Source: Bacillus cereus group sp. RP43
GTDB lineage: Bacteria; Bacillota; Bacilli; Bacillales; Bacillaceae_G
DNA length: 64,000 nt
Direction: 5' to 3'
Assembly (NCBI RefSeq): GCF_040459645.1
Contig: NZ_JARVHQ010000001.1
Location: forward strand, 3,596,001 to 3,660,000
Of the stretch, positions 16,345 through 25,025 are shown piece by piece. The translations under genes were made by a program, and so were the position numbers. A model generated the notes under the pieces. That model made no database searches, was not told the DNA's origin, and was given only the letters and a program-made list of their open reading frames with translations. Positions within the stretch are counted from its first letter, which is position 1, and every line of letters begins with the position of its first letter.

Positions 16345-17079
16345 TTATTTTTTATTTAATCCTTTCTCACTTAAAAACTCTTTCATATGCATTCTCTTCT
16401 CTTTTGACATAAATGTGCTCATTGATTCCGTCCATGTTACGTTTTTTTGATTTGACGATCTTTCTTTGTAATACGCATTCATCGTTTCATCATATTCGTT
16501 TAATAATTCATCATATTTCTTTTCATCGTATCCATTTTCATGAAGAATGGCCGCTACCGGTAAACGTGGCTTAACTCCATGATCTTCATCTGGTACGCCA
16601 ACTGTCATTCCGAATACCGGATATACTTTATCCGGTAAATGAAGCAATTCACTCACTTCTTTCGGGTTATTACGAATTCCGCCAATATAACAAATGCCGT
16701 ATCCTAATGATTCAGCTGCAAGTGCTAAGTTTTGTGCAAATAATGAGGCATCTACTGTTGCTACAATAAAGTCCTCTACTCCCTCATGTTTAATCTCTGT
16801 TCCATGTTTTTCACATGCCATTTCAAGTCGCTTTAAGTCTGCACAACAAACAAAGAATGCTGCGCAGTCTTTCACGTGACGATTCCCGGATAATTCTGCT
16901 AGTTTAGCCTTTAGGTCCTGATCTGTTACATATATAACAGAATAAGCCTGTACAAAATGTGAGGAAGCCGCATGCTGTGCAGCTTGCACCATTCTTTCTA
17001 CTATCTCTTTTGAAATTGGTTCTTCTTTATATTTACGAACTGAAACGTGTTGCTCCATTTTATGTATCATCTCATTCAT
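16345..17079 (-). CDS. NfsA/FRP-type oxygen-insensitive NADPH nitroreductase
   Basis: 244 residues. FMN-binding flavoreductase with the N-terminal HVSVRKYKEEPISKE motif (Arg/Lys contacts to FMN), AAQHAASSHFVQAYSVIYV, and the later LAAESLGYGICYIGGIRNN typical of the NfsA branch (YwrO/YcnD relatives). It reduces nitroaromatics, quinones or flavins with NADPH. The frame is open to 17139, but AAAGGAG stands before ATG 17079, which gives the family length. Single-gene unit with its own terminator. Confidence 0.9.
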   Translation of the reverse strand: MNEMIHKMEQHVSVRKYKEEPISKEIVERMVQAAQHAASSHFVQAYSVIYVTDQDLKAKLAELSGNRHVKDCAAFFVCCADLKRLEMACEKHGTEIKHEGVEDFIVATVDASLFAQNLALAAESLGYGICYIGGIRNNPKEVSELLHLPDKVYPVFGMTVGVPDEDHGVKPRLPVAAILHENGYDEKKYDELLNEYDETMNAYYKERSSNQKNVTWTESMSTFMSKEKRMHMKEFLSEKGLNKK

Positions 17080-17152
17080 GAAAATCACTCCTTTTTTCTC
17101 TTCATAATGAAAAATTACCATATCTTTTTCATTATTCACAACTTATAAGCAC

Positions 17153-17186
17153 AAAAAGAGCAATTCTTTTCGAATTGCTCTTTTTT
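17153..17186 (-). terminator. Terminator after DUF4870 gene
   Basis: AAAAAGAGCAATTC pairs with GAATTGCTCTTTTT around a 5-base loop; T-runs on both strands. Confidence 0.9.
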
Positions 17187-17268
17187 AATGTTTATTAATA
17201 CGGTATATGAAATTATATCGACGTTTTGGCAAATAACGACGAATTTATATGCTGTTATGCAATGCTTG

Positions 17269-17586
17269 TTAAGCTGCTTTCAACACCTTAATACCTTTAA
17301 CGATATTCCAAATGAAGTAGTAAATCCCTACAAGGATAAACACTGCATACGTTATAACCATCCCAATTCCAACGCTCTCAGACTGATTGAAACTTAAACC
17401 GTATACTCCTGATAGTGCTAATCCTCCAAATAAAATTGCATATGGGAAGATATGTGACCAAAATGCTTTTTTTGCATGATATTTCACTTCATCTTCCGCA
17501 ACGAAGTACACGATAATTGGCAGTAAAAATGGTGCAAAAAAGATACTAAAGTAACAAAGTGAAGATAATATATTATTCCCTTTCAT
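17269..17586 (-). CDS. DUF4870-type (Tic20-like) small membrane protein
   Basis: 105 residues with three to four membrane helices. The signature is SSLCYFSIFFAPFLLPIIVYF, then VKYHAKKAFWSHIFP, the 'HAKxAL' motif of DUF4870, and a C-terminal pair of helices. The function of the family is unknown. GTG 17595 overlaps the AGAGGTG ribosome site, so ATG 17586 is used. Monocistronic. Confidence 0.82.
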   Translation of the reverse strand: MKGNNILSSLCYFSIFFAPFLLPIIVYFVAEDEVKYHAKKAFWSHIFPYAILFGGLALSGVYGLSFNQSESVGIGMVITYAVFILVGIYYFIWNIVKGIKVLKAA

Positions 17587-17699
17587 ACGATTCACCTCTA
17601 ATGTTTTTTGTTACCTTCATTATGTCAGGAAACCATTCCAGAAACTATCGCTTTACCTTTCATAAACATGACATATTTGTAAGATTTCCCTCAAAATAA

Positions 17700-17725
17700 A
17701 TCCGGCCTGGAATTTCAGGCCGGAT
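17700..17725 (-). terminator. Terminator after ydcF-like gene
   Basis: ATCCGGCCTG pairs with CAGGCCGGAT around a 6-base loop. The following minus-strand sequence is T-rich (TTTATTTT). Confidence 0.75.
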
Positions 17726-17733
17726 CACTTTCA

Positions 17734-18318
17734 CTATATTCGATTCATAAACCAATATTGCGTAATCGCTAAATATTCTCGAACGTTCGATTGAACAATA
17801 ATTGGCTTCGGTGTTTTCGCCGGAAGACCTTCTAATGTCAATCCTTGTTTTTCTGCAATCTTTTTTGCTCGGAACATATGAAAATCGTTCGTTACAATCA
17901 TCCCTTTTTTCATATGTTCAGGGATAAGAGATTTTGAAAATTTAATATTTTCATCTGTGCTCGTCGAACGATTTTCCATTATAATGCGGTCTTCTGCAAT
18001 ATTTTGTTTCATTAATCCTTGTTTCATCGCTAATGCTTCTGTAATATCTTCACCTTTTCCTTGGCCTCCAGATACGATAGCGATTGTTTTCTCATGTGAT
18101 TTTAAATACTCAGCTGCTTTATCAATACGATATTGCAATGAATAAGAAGGTTTTGTTCCATTTACTTTCGATCCTAGTACAATTATATAATCCGCATCGT
18201 AGGTGGCATTCATATGCCCATGCTTATAGATGTTATATTGTAAAAACCCCGCATACACGGCGAAGATCATTATAACAACTAAAATGTACTTAATTATTTT
18301 CTTCTTTCTCATATCCAT
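17734..18318 (-). CDS. YdcF/SanA-type DUF218 membrane-anchored protein
   Basis: 194 residues. One N-terminal membrane helix (about 8-26) after a lysine-rich start, then the DUF218 domain: ADYIIVLGSKVNG, RIDKAAEYLKSH, IVSGGQGKGEDITEA, and TSTDENIKFSKSL with IVTNDFHMFRAKKIA. DUF218 proteins of the SanA/YdcF group act in envelope integrity, with unknown chemistry; some are found near wall-precursor genes. The divergent neighbour is a DUF421 protein. Confidence 0.87.
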   Translation of the reverse strand: MDMRKKKIIKYILVVIMIFAVYAGFLQYNIYKHGHMNATYDADYIIVLGSKVNGTKPSYSLQYRIDKAAEYLKSHEKTIAIVSGGQGKGEDITEALAMKQGLMKQNIAEDRIIMENRSTSTDENIKFSKSLIPEHMKKGMIVTNDFHMFRAKKIAEKQGLTLEGLPAKTPKPIIVQSNVREYLAITQYWFMNRI

Positions 18319-18472
18319 ATACTCCTATTCCCTTTACTTCCTTCATCATAATATCCATTTATTTGTTTGTATACAGCCAAATTCCAATTCACCCTAATTC
18401 ATCCTATAAAAGGTAATATTTATATTACTTTCGGGAATAGTAAGTACAACTTCACACGAAGGAGTGTCCCTC

Positions 18473-19138
18473 TTGCTTCTCTTTTTATTTAATGTATCGT
18501 TCTTTTTTATCTTATTTTTACTATCACTTAAGCTACTTGGTAAATCTGCATTAGCACAACTAACCCCTCATGATTTTGGGGCTATTATTTTTTTATCTTA
18601 TTTAGCTTTTCAAGCGATACCAGTCGCTGGTGCTTTACAAGCATTTTTCGGCATGGTTACCATTACATGCTTACATCTACTTCTTACAAAACTAAGTTTA
18701 TTCAATAAATTAAATCGCTTCATTCTCGGGCACCCCATTATTTTAATAAAACATGGAGATATTATTTTTGAGAACTTACAAAAAAGTAGATATCCGATCC
18801 CTGAATTGCTTTCTAATCTTCGCGTCGCCGGATATCCAAGTGTTCATGAAATTGAATATGCAATTTTAGAATCAAATGGATCTATAAGTATTTTGCCAAA
18901 GCGAGAACTTGTACCATTGACTCCAAAAGATATGAATATAGATGTTAAGTATGCTGGATTACCAATCGCCCTTATTGTCGATTCACAAATTCAATACGAT
19001 AACTTAAAGTTGATCCATAAAGACGAAAAGTGGTTATATAAAGAGTTAAAAGAAAAAGGCATCACAAACATTAAAAATGTGGCTTTCGCTTCTGTGCAGG
19101 AGACAGATGGATCTTTTGCGATTAGTTTAAAAGAATAA
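18473..19138 (+). CDS. DUF421 (YetF/YkjA-type) membrane protein
   Basis: 221 residues. Three N-terminal membrane helices (about 1-85) are followed by a cytoplasmic YetF domain with ILIKHGDIIFENLQKSR and the later ISILPKRELVPLTPKDMN and LPIALIVDS motifs. The family is common in spore formers; members are spore or membrane proteins of unknown activity. The open frame reaches a GTG at 18464, but that overlaps the AAGGAG site, so TTG 18473 eight bases downstream is chosen. Convergent with the MATE gene. Confidence 0.85.
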   Translation: MLLFLFNVSFFFILFLLSLKLLGKSALAQLTPHDFGAIIFLSYLAFQAIPVAGALQAFFGMVTITCLHLLLTKLSLFNKLNRFILGHPIILIKHGDIIFENLQKSRYPIPELLSNLRVAGYPSVHEIEYAILESNGSISILPKRELVPLTPKDMNIDVKYAGLPIALIVDSQIQYDNLKLIHKDEKWLYKELKEKGITNIKNVAFASVQETDGSFAISLKE

Positions 19139-19139
19139 A

Positions 19140-19170
19140 AAAATCCCCTTAACTTGTTCAAGGGGATTTT
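19140..19170. terminator. Bidirectional terminator
   Basis: AAAATCCCCTT pairs with AAGGGGATTTT around a 9-base loop between convergent DUF421 and MATE genes. Confidence 0.9.
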
Positions 19171-19175
19171 CTTCA

Positions 19176-20534
19176 CTATATTGCTTCTTTCTCTCTCGCC
19201 ATGTTTAACGGAACAGGATGTTTCATACGATTCATCGTAAATACGATAATTGCTGTCAATACTTCAGCTACTGGCATAACGAGCCAAATTCCGTTTATCC
19301 CAAATAACTTTGGCATAATCCATAACAACGGAATAATAAATAGTAATCCTCGGCTCATTATAATAAGTACGGATTTCTTCGTTTGTCGCACTGATTGGAA
19401 GTACTCTCCATACACAATGTTATAGCCTAAAAATACGTATTGGATAAAGAACAAGCTAATACCTGTTAACGTTAACTCCAATAGTTCTGGCGATTGGACA
19501 TCAAATAGACCAATGATATATTTCCCGAAGAATAATCCGACAATTATCGCAACGCCCCCGAGTACAACCGCAATTTTTACAGCAAACTGCAATCCTTCAC
19601 GCAATCTTTCTGATAAGTTTGCACCGTAATGGAAACTAGCAATTGGTTGTAATGCTGCACCAACACCGAAGAATAATAGTAATGTCATTGCATGAATACT
19701 ATTCACCATCGCATAAGAAGCTACACCTAGTTCTCCTGCATATTGAACGAACGCAATGTTAAAACCAATTGTTACAATTGCAACTGTACTTTCTGCTGTA
19801 AAGCTTGGGAAACCAATCACCATAATCTGTTTAACCGTATCCCATTCAAAATGGAATTTCGTCCATTTTAAAATACTACTTTTTCTAAAGAAGTGAGATA
19901 ATAATACAAGGAAACCAATCGCTGCTGAAAGAATAGTCGCTGAGGCAGCACCTGTTACGCCCCATCCAAAGATGAAAATAAAGATATAGTCAAACACTAT
20001 GTTCAATACAGCCGTTACGACAAGGCCTGCCATTGCTAAATTAGGATTTCCGTCGTTACGTATAAATGTACTTAAAATATTTTCTAAAACGTATATCATT
20101 CCAAATGTTAATAACACTTGTAAATAGTCTAACGCATATGGCAAAATCACTTCATTTGCGCCGAATAGATATGCTAAATCTTCTATTCTCCATAAGCAAA
20201 TAGCCGCTAAAATGCCTACGATAATAACTGCCACTGTCATAGATTGAGTAAAGATAGACCTTGCTCTTTCCAGTTTATTTTCCCCTAATGCAATGGAATA
20301 TAACGTTGCTCCGCCCATTCCAATCCATAATGAAATAGAAAAGAAAATTGAAAACGCTGGAATAGCTACGTTCACTCCAGCCAAACCGTTTGCGCCCACT
20401 CCTCTACTAATCATGACTGCATCAATCACAATATTAACTGACATTAATACCATCCCAAGAACAGCTGGTATTAAATAAGTAATAAATAAGCTTTTAATAG
20501 GTTTTTCTCTTAATTTCTCTGTTGTTTCCATCAT
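19176..20534 (-). CDS. MATE-family multidrug efflux pump
   Basis: 452 residues, 12 membrane helices in two MatE repeats. The first repeat opens KSLFITYLIPAVLGMVLMS and has DAVMISRGVGANGLAG; the second holds the matching FPSFTAESTVAI and GVGAALQPIASFHYGA. MATE pumps export cationic drugs against Na+ or H+. It is transcribed from a promoter with the stretched 19-bp spacer and palindrome of MerR control, right beside a BmrR-like gene, so drug-induced expression is very likely. Confidence 0.92.
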   Translation of the reverse strand: MMETTEKLREKPIKSLFITYLIPAVLGMVLMSVNIVIDAVMISRGVGANGLAGVNVAIPAFSIFFSISLWIGMGGATLYSIALGENKLERARSIFTQSMTVAVIIVGILAAICLWRIEDLAYLFGANEVILPYALDYLQVLLTFGMIYVLENILSTFIRNDGNPNLAMAGLVVTAVLNIVFDYIFIFIFGWGVTGAASATILSAAIGFLVLLSHFFRKSSILKWTKFHFEWDTVKQIMVIGFPSFTAESTVAIVTIGFNIAFVQYAGELGVASYAMVNSIHAMTLLLFFGVGAALQPIASFHYGANLSERLREGLQFAVKIAVVLGGVAIIVGLFFGKYIIGLFDVQSPELLELTLTGISLFFIQYVFLGYNIVYGEYFQSVRQTKKSVLIIMSRGLLFIIPLLWIMPKLFGINGIWLVMPVAEVLTAIIVFTMNRMKHPVPLNMAREKEAI

Positions 20535-20565
20535 ATAAATGCTCCTTTTTCAATGCTCTGTTCAC

Positions 20566-20596
20566 AGTTTAAACCTTCAAGTTACTTGAAGGTCAA
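20566..20596 (-). promoter_or_regulatory. MerR-type promoter and operator of the MATE gene
   Basis: On the minus strand TTGACC (-35, 20596-20591) and TAAACT (-10, 20571-20566) are 19 bp apart, 2 bp longer than optimal, as in MerR-controlled promoters. The spacer and flanks hold the palindrome ACCTTCAAG-TTA-CTTGAAGGT (20573-20593). Confidence 0.88.
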
Positions 20597-20630
20597 TAGA
20601 GAATCGAAAAATATATAGCCTATTTTTCAT

Positions 20631-21461
20631 TTATTTTTTAACAACAGGTATTTGAATTTCCGTTACTTGCTCCTTCGGATTTTCTGTTACAGACCAATCA
20701 ATTAACGCAAGCTCAAGCGCATCTCCGCACACTTCGTATCCTTCGTTATCAATGTGCTTTAATAATTTCGTATACGTTGCGTCTGTTTCTTCATACGGTC
20801 CATGGTGATAAGAACAAGCAAATATCCCTTCTTTTATTTCATCTGAAGTATGCAATTGAAAAGGCATGTAGTCCAATAAAATAAACACACTGTTATATGC
20901 TTGAAACTCATTTTGAAGTAATGCTTTTTGGGAAACCGTTACACCGATATCTCCTGAAAATAAACTATTATCAATTTGCTTCATATTTTTTTGTAGCGAA
21001 TGGATATAATATTCAAACATATCATCCGTTGTATTTGGTGCAACTGCAATTGCTGTTATTTTTCGCTTCGGTATCTTTTTATAAATAATTTGATTCGCTT
21101 CTGATTCCGTCGCTTTCTTCATTAAATGGATTTTATGTTCCATTTTTGCCAAAGCATACTCGATTTCTCTTTGCTTTTTCAGCATCATTTCTTGTTGTTT
21201 TTCAAGTAAATTCAGCGCATAAGACGGATTTCGTTCATCAATATATTTCTTTATTTCCTTTAACGGGATATTCAATTGGCGTAAAAATTTAATCGTGTCT
21301 AATAGTGAAAACTGATCAATTGTGTAATAGCGATAATTCGTTTGCGAATCAACAATTGACGGATGAAAAATTCCTTTCTCGTCATAATAACGTAATGTAG
21401 ATTCCGCTATATTATGCATTTTTGCCATTTCTCCAATTGTAAAACGTTTATTTAATAACAT
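20631..21461 (-). CDS. MerR-family activator with GyrI-like ligand domain (BmrR type)
   Basis: 276 residues. N-terminal MerR winged helix (7-75) with FTIGEMAKMHNIAESTLRYY, DEKGIFHPS and the NYRYYTIDQFSLL motif; a long dimerisation coiled coil (about 80-118); and a C-terminal GyrI/BmrR-type effector domain (about 125-275) that binds hydrophobic cations, with ACSYHHGPYEETD near its pocket. Binding of drug lets such proteins untwist the long spacer. The likely target is the MATE promoter 35 bases from its 3' end. GGAGAAGG precedes the ATG. Confidence 0.9.
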   Translation of the reverse strand: MLLNKRFTIGEMAKMHNIAESTLRYYDEKGIFHPSIVDSQTNYRYYTIDQFSLLDTIKFLRQLNIPLKEIKKYIDERNPSYALNLLEKQQEMMLKKQREIEYALAKMEHKIHLMKKATESEANQIIYKKIPKRKITAIAVAPNTTDDMFEYYIHSLQKNMKQIDNSLFSGDIGVTVSQKALLQNEFQAYNSVFILLDYMPFQLHTSDEIKEGIFACSYHHGPYEETDATYTKLLKHIDNEGYEVCGDALELALIDWSVTENPKEQVTEIQIPVVKK

Positions 21462-21611
21462 ATGCCCTTCTCCAATTCATTAAAAATGTATCCTTATTTC
21501 TTCTTATTATATAGTGATTCCCTCCATACCTAAATCGAATCCTATCATGAAAATCTGTTATTTTTTCATTGATTTTTAGTAAATTTTATTATATATTAAT
21601 TACAGGTTCAA

Positions 21612-21637
21612 ATTACAAGTTCAAAAGAACTTGTAAT
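21612..21637. repeat. Inverted repeat upstream of the antiporter gene
   Basis: ATTACAAGTTC-AAAA-GAACTTGTAAT, perfect 11-bp arms, 93 bases before the antiporter ATG. No T-run follows on +, so an operator is more likely than a terminator; no matching regulator can be named. Confidence 0.5.
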
Positions 21638-21729
21638 CAGACCCTTTGTTTAATGGGTTTTACATATTTTCATTAGGCAAATTCCGAGAAATCGTATGAT
21701 AAAACTAAAAATGATGAGGAGAGGATCAG

Positions 21730-22893
21730 ATGGAATTCGAATTTTTCTTTCAAATTGCACTTATTTTATTAAGTACAAAGCTTGCTGGTGATCTTAGTGT
21801 CCGATTAGGTCAACCTTCTGTACTAGGTAAATTAATTGTCGGTATCGTTATCGGTCCAGCAGTATTAGGTTGGATTGAGAATTCAGAACTTCTAACGCAA
21901 TTAAGTAACGTCGGGGTTATTCTTTTAATGTTTATGGCTGGACTTGAAACAGACTTAGAAGAATTAAACGCAAATCGTAATTCTTCTTTAGCAGTTGCAC
22001 TCGGAGGTATCGTTCTTCCATTCGTAGGTGGTTATGTTTCTGGTCTTGTTATGGGCATGGAACAAGGGAACGCGGTTTTTTTAGGATTACTTCTATGTGC
22101 GACAAGTGTTAGTATTTCCGTACAAACACTTCGCGATTTAGGTAAAATGAAAACACGTGAAAGTACAACAATGCTTGGAGCAGCTGTATTTGATGACATT
22201 CTTGTTGTTATTTTATTAGCATTCGCAATGAGCTTCTTAGGTACAGACGATGTAAACTTAACAATGGTTATCTTGAAGAAAGTCGTATTCTTCGCTTCTA
22301 TTATTTTAATCGGATGGAAAGGTGTTCCAGCGATTATGCGTTGGTTATCACCACTACGCGTATCTGAGTCTATCGTGAGCGCGGCTCTTATCATCTGTTT
22401 CTCGTTCGCATATTTCGGCGAACTATTAGGAATTGCTGGTATTATTGGTGCTTTCGCAGCTGGTATCGCTATTTCTCAAACGAACTACAAACACGAAGTA
22501 GAAAAGAAAGTAGAACCAATCGCTTACGCTATGTTCGTACCAGTATTCTTCGTAAGTATCGGTATGAATATTACATTTGACGGTATTGGTGATCAAATTT
22601 GGTTCATTTTAGCATTAACAGTAATCGCTGTATTCACAAAACTAATCGGTTGTGGATTCGGTGCACGAATGACTGGATTTGATGCAAAGTCTTCTGCAAT
22701 TATCGGTGCTGGTATGGTTTCTCGTGGTGAAGTTGCTCTTATCATCGCAGGTACAGGACTTTCTTCTGGACTATTAGCACAAGATTACTTTACAGCTATC
22801 GTTATTGTCGTTATTTTAACAACGATGATTACACCACCAATGTTAAAATATACTTTTGGTGCAAAAGATAAAGCAATGAAAGCAAGTAAATAA
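21730..22893 (+). CDS. gerN: CPA2-type Na+/H+(K+) antiporter, GerN/GerT type
   Basis: 387 residues, 12-13 membrane helices. The N-terminus (KLAGDLSVRLGQPSVLGKLIVGIVIGP) and helix 5 with AAVFDDILVVILLAF, holding the paired Asp region, are characteristic of Kef/NapA-like exchangers; no TrkA-N domain follows, as in GerN. In B. cereus GerN exchanges Na+ for H+ and K+ and is needed for inosine-triggered spore germination; GerT is a close paralogue. The size fits, but I cannot separate GerN from GerT by eye, so the symbol is tentative. GAGGAGAGG precedes the start. Confidence 0.7.
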   Translation: MEFEFFFQIALILLSTKLAGDLSVRLGQPSVLGKLIVGIVIGPAVLGWIENSELLTQLSNVGVILLMFMAGLETDLEELNANRNSSLAVALGGIVLPFVGGYVSGLVMGMEQGNAVFLGLLLCATSVSISVQTLRDLGKMKTRESTTMLGAAVFDDILVVILLAFAMSFLGTDDVNLTMVILKKVVFFASIILIGWKGVPAIMRWLSPLRVSESIVSAALIICFSFAYFGELLGIAGIIGAFAAGIAISQTNYKHEVEKKVEPIAYAMFVPVFFVSIGMNITFDGIGDQIWFILALTVIAVFTKLIGCGFGARMTGFDAKSSAIIGAGMVSRGEVALIIAGTGLSSGLLAQDYFTAIVIVVILTTMITPPMLKYTFGAKDKAMKASK

Positions 22894-22906
22894 GTTTAAT
22901 ATATTA

Positions 22907-22947
22907 AAAGGAGATTACTATCTTATAAGATAGTAATCTCCTTTTTT
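22907..22947. terminator. Bidirectional terminator, nearly perfect palindrome
   Basis: AAAAGGAGATTACTATCTTA and its complement meet without a loop (real loop formed by TTATAA). T-runs on both strands between convergent genes. Confidence 0.88.
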
Positions 22948-22956
22948 GTTTCACCT

Positions 22957-23235
22957 TTAAACAATCCTATTCGTTTTTAACCATTTTTCAAAAATGTATC
23001 GTGCTTCTTCATCATCAATATCATCATTAAATGAATATACTTTTATGCCATAGTCATCTATATATTCACCTAGCTTCATTTTCTCCACTTTTTTGTAAAA
23101 ATCATCTGCCTCATAGTGTGGAATATAGGCATCCCAAATTGGTTCATTTATTCTTTTGTACGCTGTCACTTCTAAATCATATCCATCTTCATAATATCCG
23201 ATGTGATAATGTTTACTAGGATCATATTTCTCCAT
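22957..23235 (-). CDS. Hypothetical acidic protein
   Basis: 92 residues, acidic and tyrosine-rich (YHIGYYEDGYDLEV at the start, YIDDYGIKVYSFNDDIDDEEA later), no signal or membrane segment. GGAAGGGG precedes the ATG. The spacing of conserved-looking aromatic and acidic residues suggests a small folded cytoplasmic protein, but I do not recognise the family. It stands alone between terminators. Confidence 0.75.
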   Translation of the reverse strand: MEKYDPSKHYHIGYYEDGYDLEVTAYKRINEPIWDAYIPHYEADDFYKKVEKMKLGEYIDDYGIKVYSFNDDIDDEEARYIFEKWLKTNRIV

Positions 23236-23281
23236 TAATATCCCCTTCCTTTAAAAAACTATCATATTTCACGTAATAAAC

Positions 23282-23313
23282 AAAAGCGAGCCTTATATTA
23301 CAGCTCGCTTTTT
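23282..23313 (-). terminator. Terminator after aminotransferase gene
   Basis: AAAAGCGAGC pairs with GCTCGCTTTT around an 11-base loop. Confidence 0.85.
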
Positions 23314-23327
23314 GTTCTTTTATTTTA

Positions 23328-24680
23328 TTAAATACGCTCCATTGCTGTCTTCAACGTTCCAACAACAAAAGCAATTTCTTCACTTGAAATAACAAGCGGC
23401 GGTGCTAATGTTAATACGTTATTATAACCTGCTGTTGTCATACCGTTACGCCCAATAATAAGCCCTTTTTCTTTACAAGCATTTACAACACTTGCAATTT
23501 TGTCGTTATCAATTGGCTCTTTCGTTTCTTTATCATTTACTAGTTCGATTCCAACTAATAGCCCTTTCCCTCGAATATTTCCAACAAGCGGATGTTCCCC
23601 AATTTCTTCTTTTAATTGATTTAATAAAAGCGAACCCATTTGTGCAGAGCGCTCAATTAAATTTTCATTTTCCATAATCTCTAAGTTTTTAAGCGCTAAT
23701 GCACAAGCCGCTGGATTTCCACCAAATGTATTAATATGGCGGAAGAATTCATATTCTCCTGTTCCTTTAAACGCCTCATAAATTTCTTTTTTCACAGCTG
23801 TTGCTGATAATGGTAAGTATGCGCTCGTAATACCTTTTGCCATCGTAACGATATCAGGCTTAACGTCATAGTTCATAAACCCAAATGCTTTTCCTGTACG
23901 CCCGAAACCACAAATAACTTCATCACTTATAAGTAGTGCTCCGTGTTTTTGACACGTTTCATGAACAGCTTTCATATAGTCTTGTGGCGGCATTAAAATA
24001 CCACCGCCTGTAATAATTGGCTCCATAATAAATGCTGCTATCGTTTCACTTAATTCCCATGTCATAACACGATCTACTTCTTTTACGCATTCTACATCAT
24101 AAATATTTTGTGATTCCATTTCTGGCATGCGGTAACAATCTGGAGGCGTTACATGTAAAAAACCTGAAGCAAATGGCTCATATTGGTATCTACGCTGCGC
24201 TTGACCAGTCGCTGCCATCGTCGCCATTGTGTTTCCGTGATAACCACGATAACGTGACATAAATTTGTAACGATGTGGTTCACCTTTTTGAGCATAATAT
24301 TGTCTTGCTATTTTAAAAGCTGTTTCATTCGCTTCTGATCCACTATTAGAGAAGAAAATAACATACTCTCCACCAAGCCACTCGTTTAACTTTTCAGCGA
24401 GCTTAATTGCTGGTTCATGTGATTGTGACATCGGAAAGTATGATAATGTTTGCAATTGCTTATAAGCCGCCTCTGCGAGCTCTTTTCTTCCGTATCCACT
24501 ATTCACACACCAAAGACCACTCATACCGTCTAAATATCTTTTTCCTTGTATATCTTCAACCCAGCACCCTTCTGCTTTTGCCCCTACCATTGTACTACTT
24601 GGACTAAAGGGACGCATTCCGTGCCAAACATATTGCTCATCTTTTGCTAATAATTCATCGGTTTGTTTTGTCTTCATCAT
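23328..24680 (-). CDS. Class III PLP-dependent aminotransferase (omega-amino acid type)
   Basis: 450 residues from ATG 24680, which follows GGAAGGTGG; the open frame upstream to 24782 has no ribosome site. Family motifs: MSGLWCVNSGYGRKELAEAA near the N-terminus, FFSNSGSEANETAFK for phosphate binding, RYRGYHGNTMA, LLISDEVICGFGRTG with the pyridine-N Asp, and VTMAKGITSAYLPLSA with the Schiff-base Lys. The group moves amino groups from omega-amino acids (beta-alanine, amines) to pyruvate. It lies alone; the bcr1 repeat and the terminator of the symporter pair lie upstream. Confidence 0.92.
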   Translation of the reverse strand: MMKTKQTDELLAKDEQYVWHGMRPFSPSSTMVGAKAEGCWVEDIQGKRYLDGMSGLWCVNSGYGRKELAEAAYKQLQTLSYFPMSQSHEPAIKLAEKLNEWLGGEYVIFFSNSGSEANETAFKIARQYYAQKGEPHRYKFMSRYRGYHGNTMATMAATGQAQRRYQYEPFASGFLHVTPPDCYRMPEMESQNIYDVECVKEVDRVMTWELSETIAAFIMEPIITGGGILMPPQDYMKAVHETCQKHGALLISDEVICGFGRTGKAFGFMNYDVKPDIVTMAKGITSAYLPLSATAVKKEIYEAFKGTGEYEFFRHINTFGGNPAACALALKNLEIMENENLIERSAQMGSLLLNQLKEEIGEHPLVGNIRGKGLLVGIELVNDKETKEPIDNDKIASVVNACKEKGLIIGRNGMTTAGYNNVLTLAPPLVISSEEIAFVVGTLKTAMERI

Positions 24681-24984
24681 TTCTTCCACCTTCCATAACA
24701 ACTTATTTTTCACAAAGCTGCGCTGGTGCCATGATGAGTTAAATTTCTCCCTGCCTATTTTCATTCCACAAACACAAGACAAATCCTACCAAAATTAAAG
24801 TAATATTTATCCCGCTATTTGCGAGCAGTAAAACTCCCACCCCAAAATTCAGCTGGAGCAAAGAAGTTAGGTGGGAGATTAACTGCCCATAAACGCCCGA
24901 TTGGTGAAGGCTAATAATAAGTGTGGGGGGATGAACAATCCCCCACACTTATTAAAGTTTCACTTTATAAGAAAATGTCAAAAG
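24681..24984. other. Intergenic stretch holding the bcr1-like repeat
   Basis: Apart from the repeat (24806-24968) I see no gene here; the open frames are continuations of the aminotransferase frame or shadows of the repeat. Confidence 0.6.
24806..24968 (+). repeat. bcr1-like dispersed repeat, full-length copy
   Basis: A 153-bp core (24811-24963) starts CCCGCTATTTGCGAGCAGTA and ends TTAAAGTTTCAC, flanked on both sides by TTTAT, as described for the bcr1 element of the B. cereus group (about 155 bp). Internally a strong hairpin GTGTGGGGGGAT...ATCCCCCCACAC-like sequence is present. Three more copies occur at 14824, 54246 and 63062. Confidence 0.85.
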
Positions 24985-25025
24985 AAAGAGGAGCTTTTCT
25001 TATATTTCGAAAAGCTCCTCTTTTT
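24985..25025 (-). terminator. Terminator after the symporter gene
   Basis: AAAGAGGAGCTTTTC pairs with GAAAAGCTCCTCTTT around a 9-base loop; T-runs on both sides. Confidence 0.92.
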
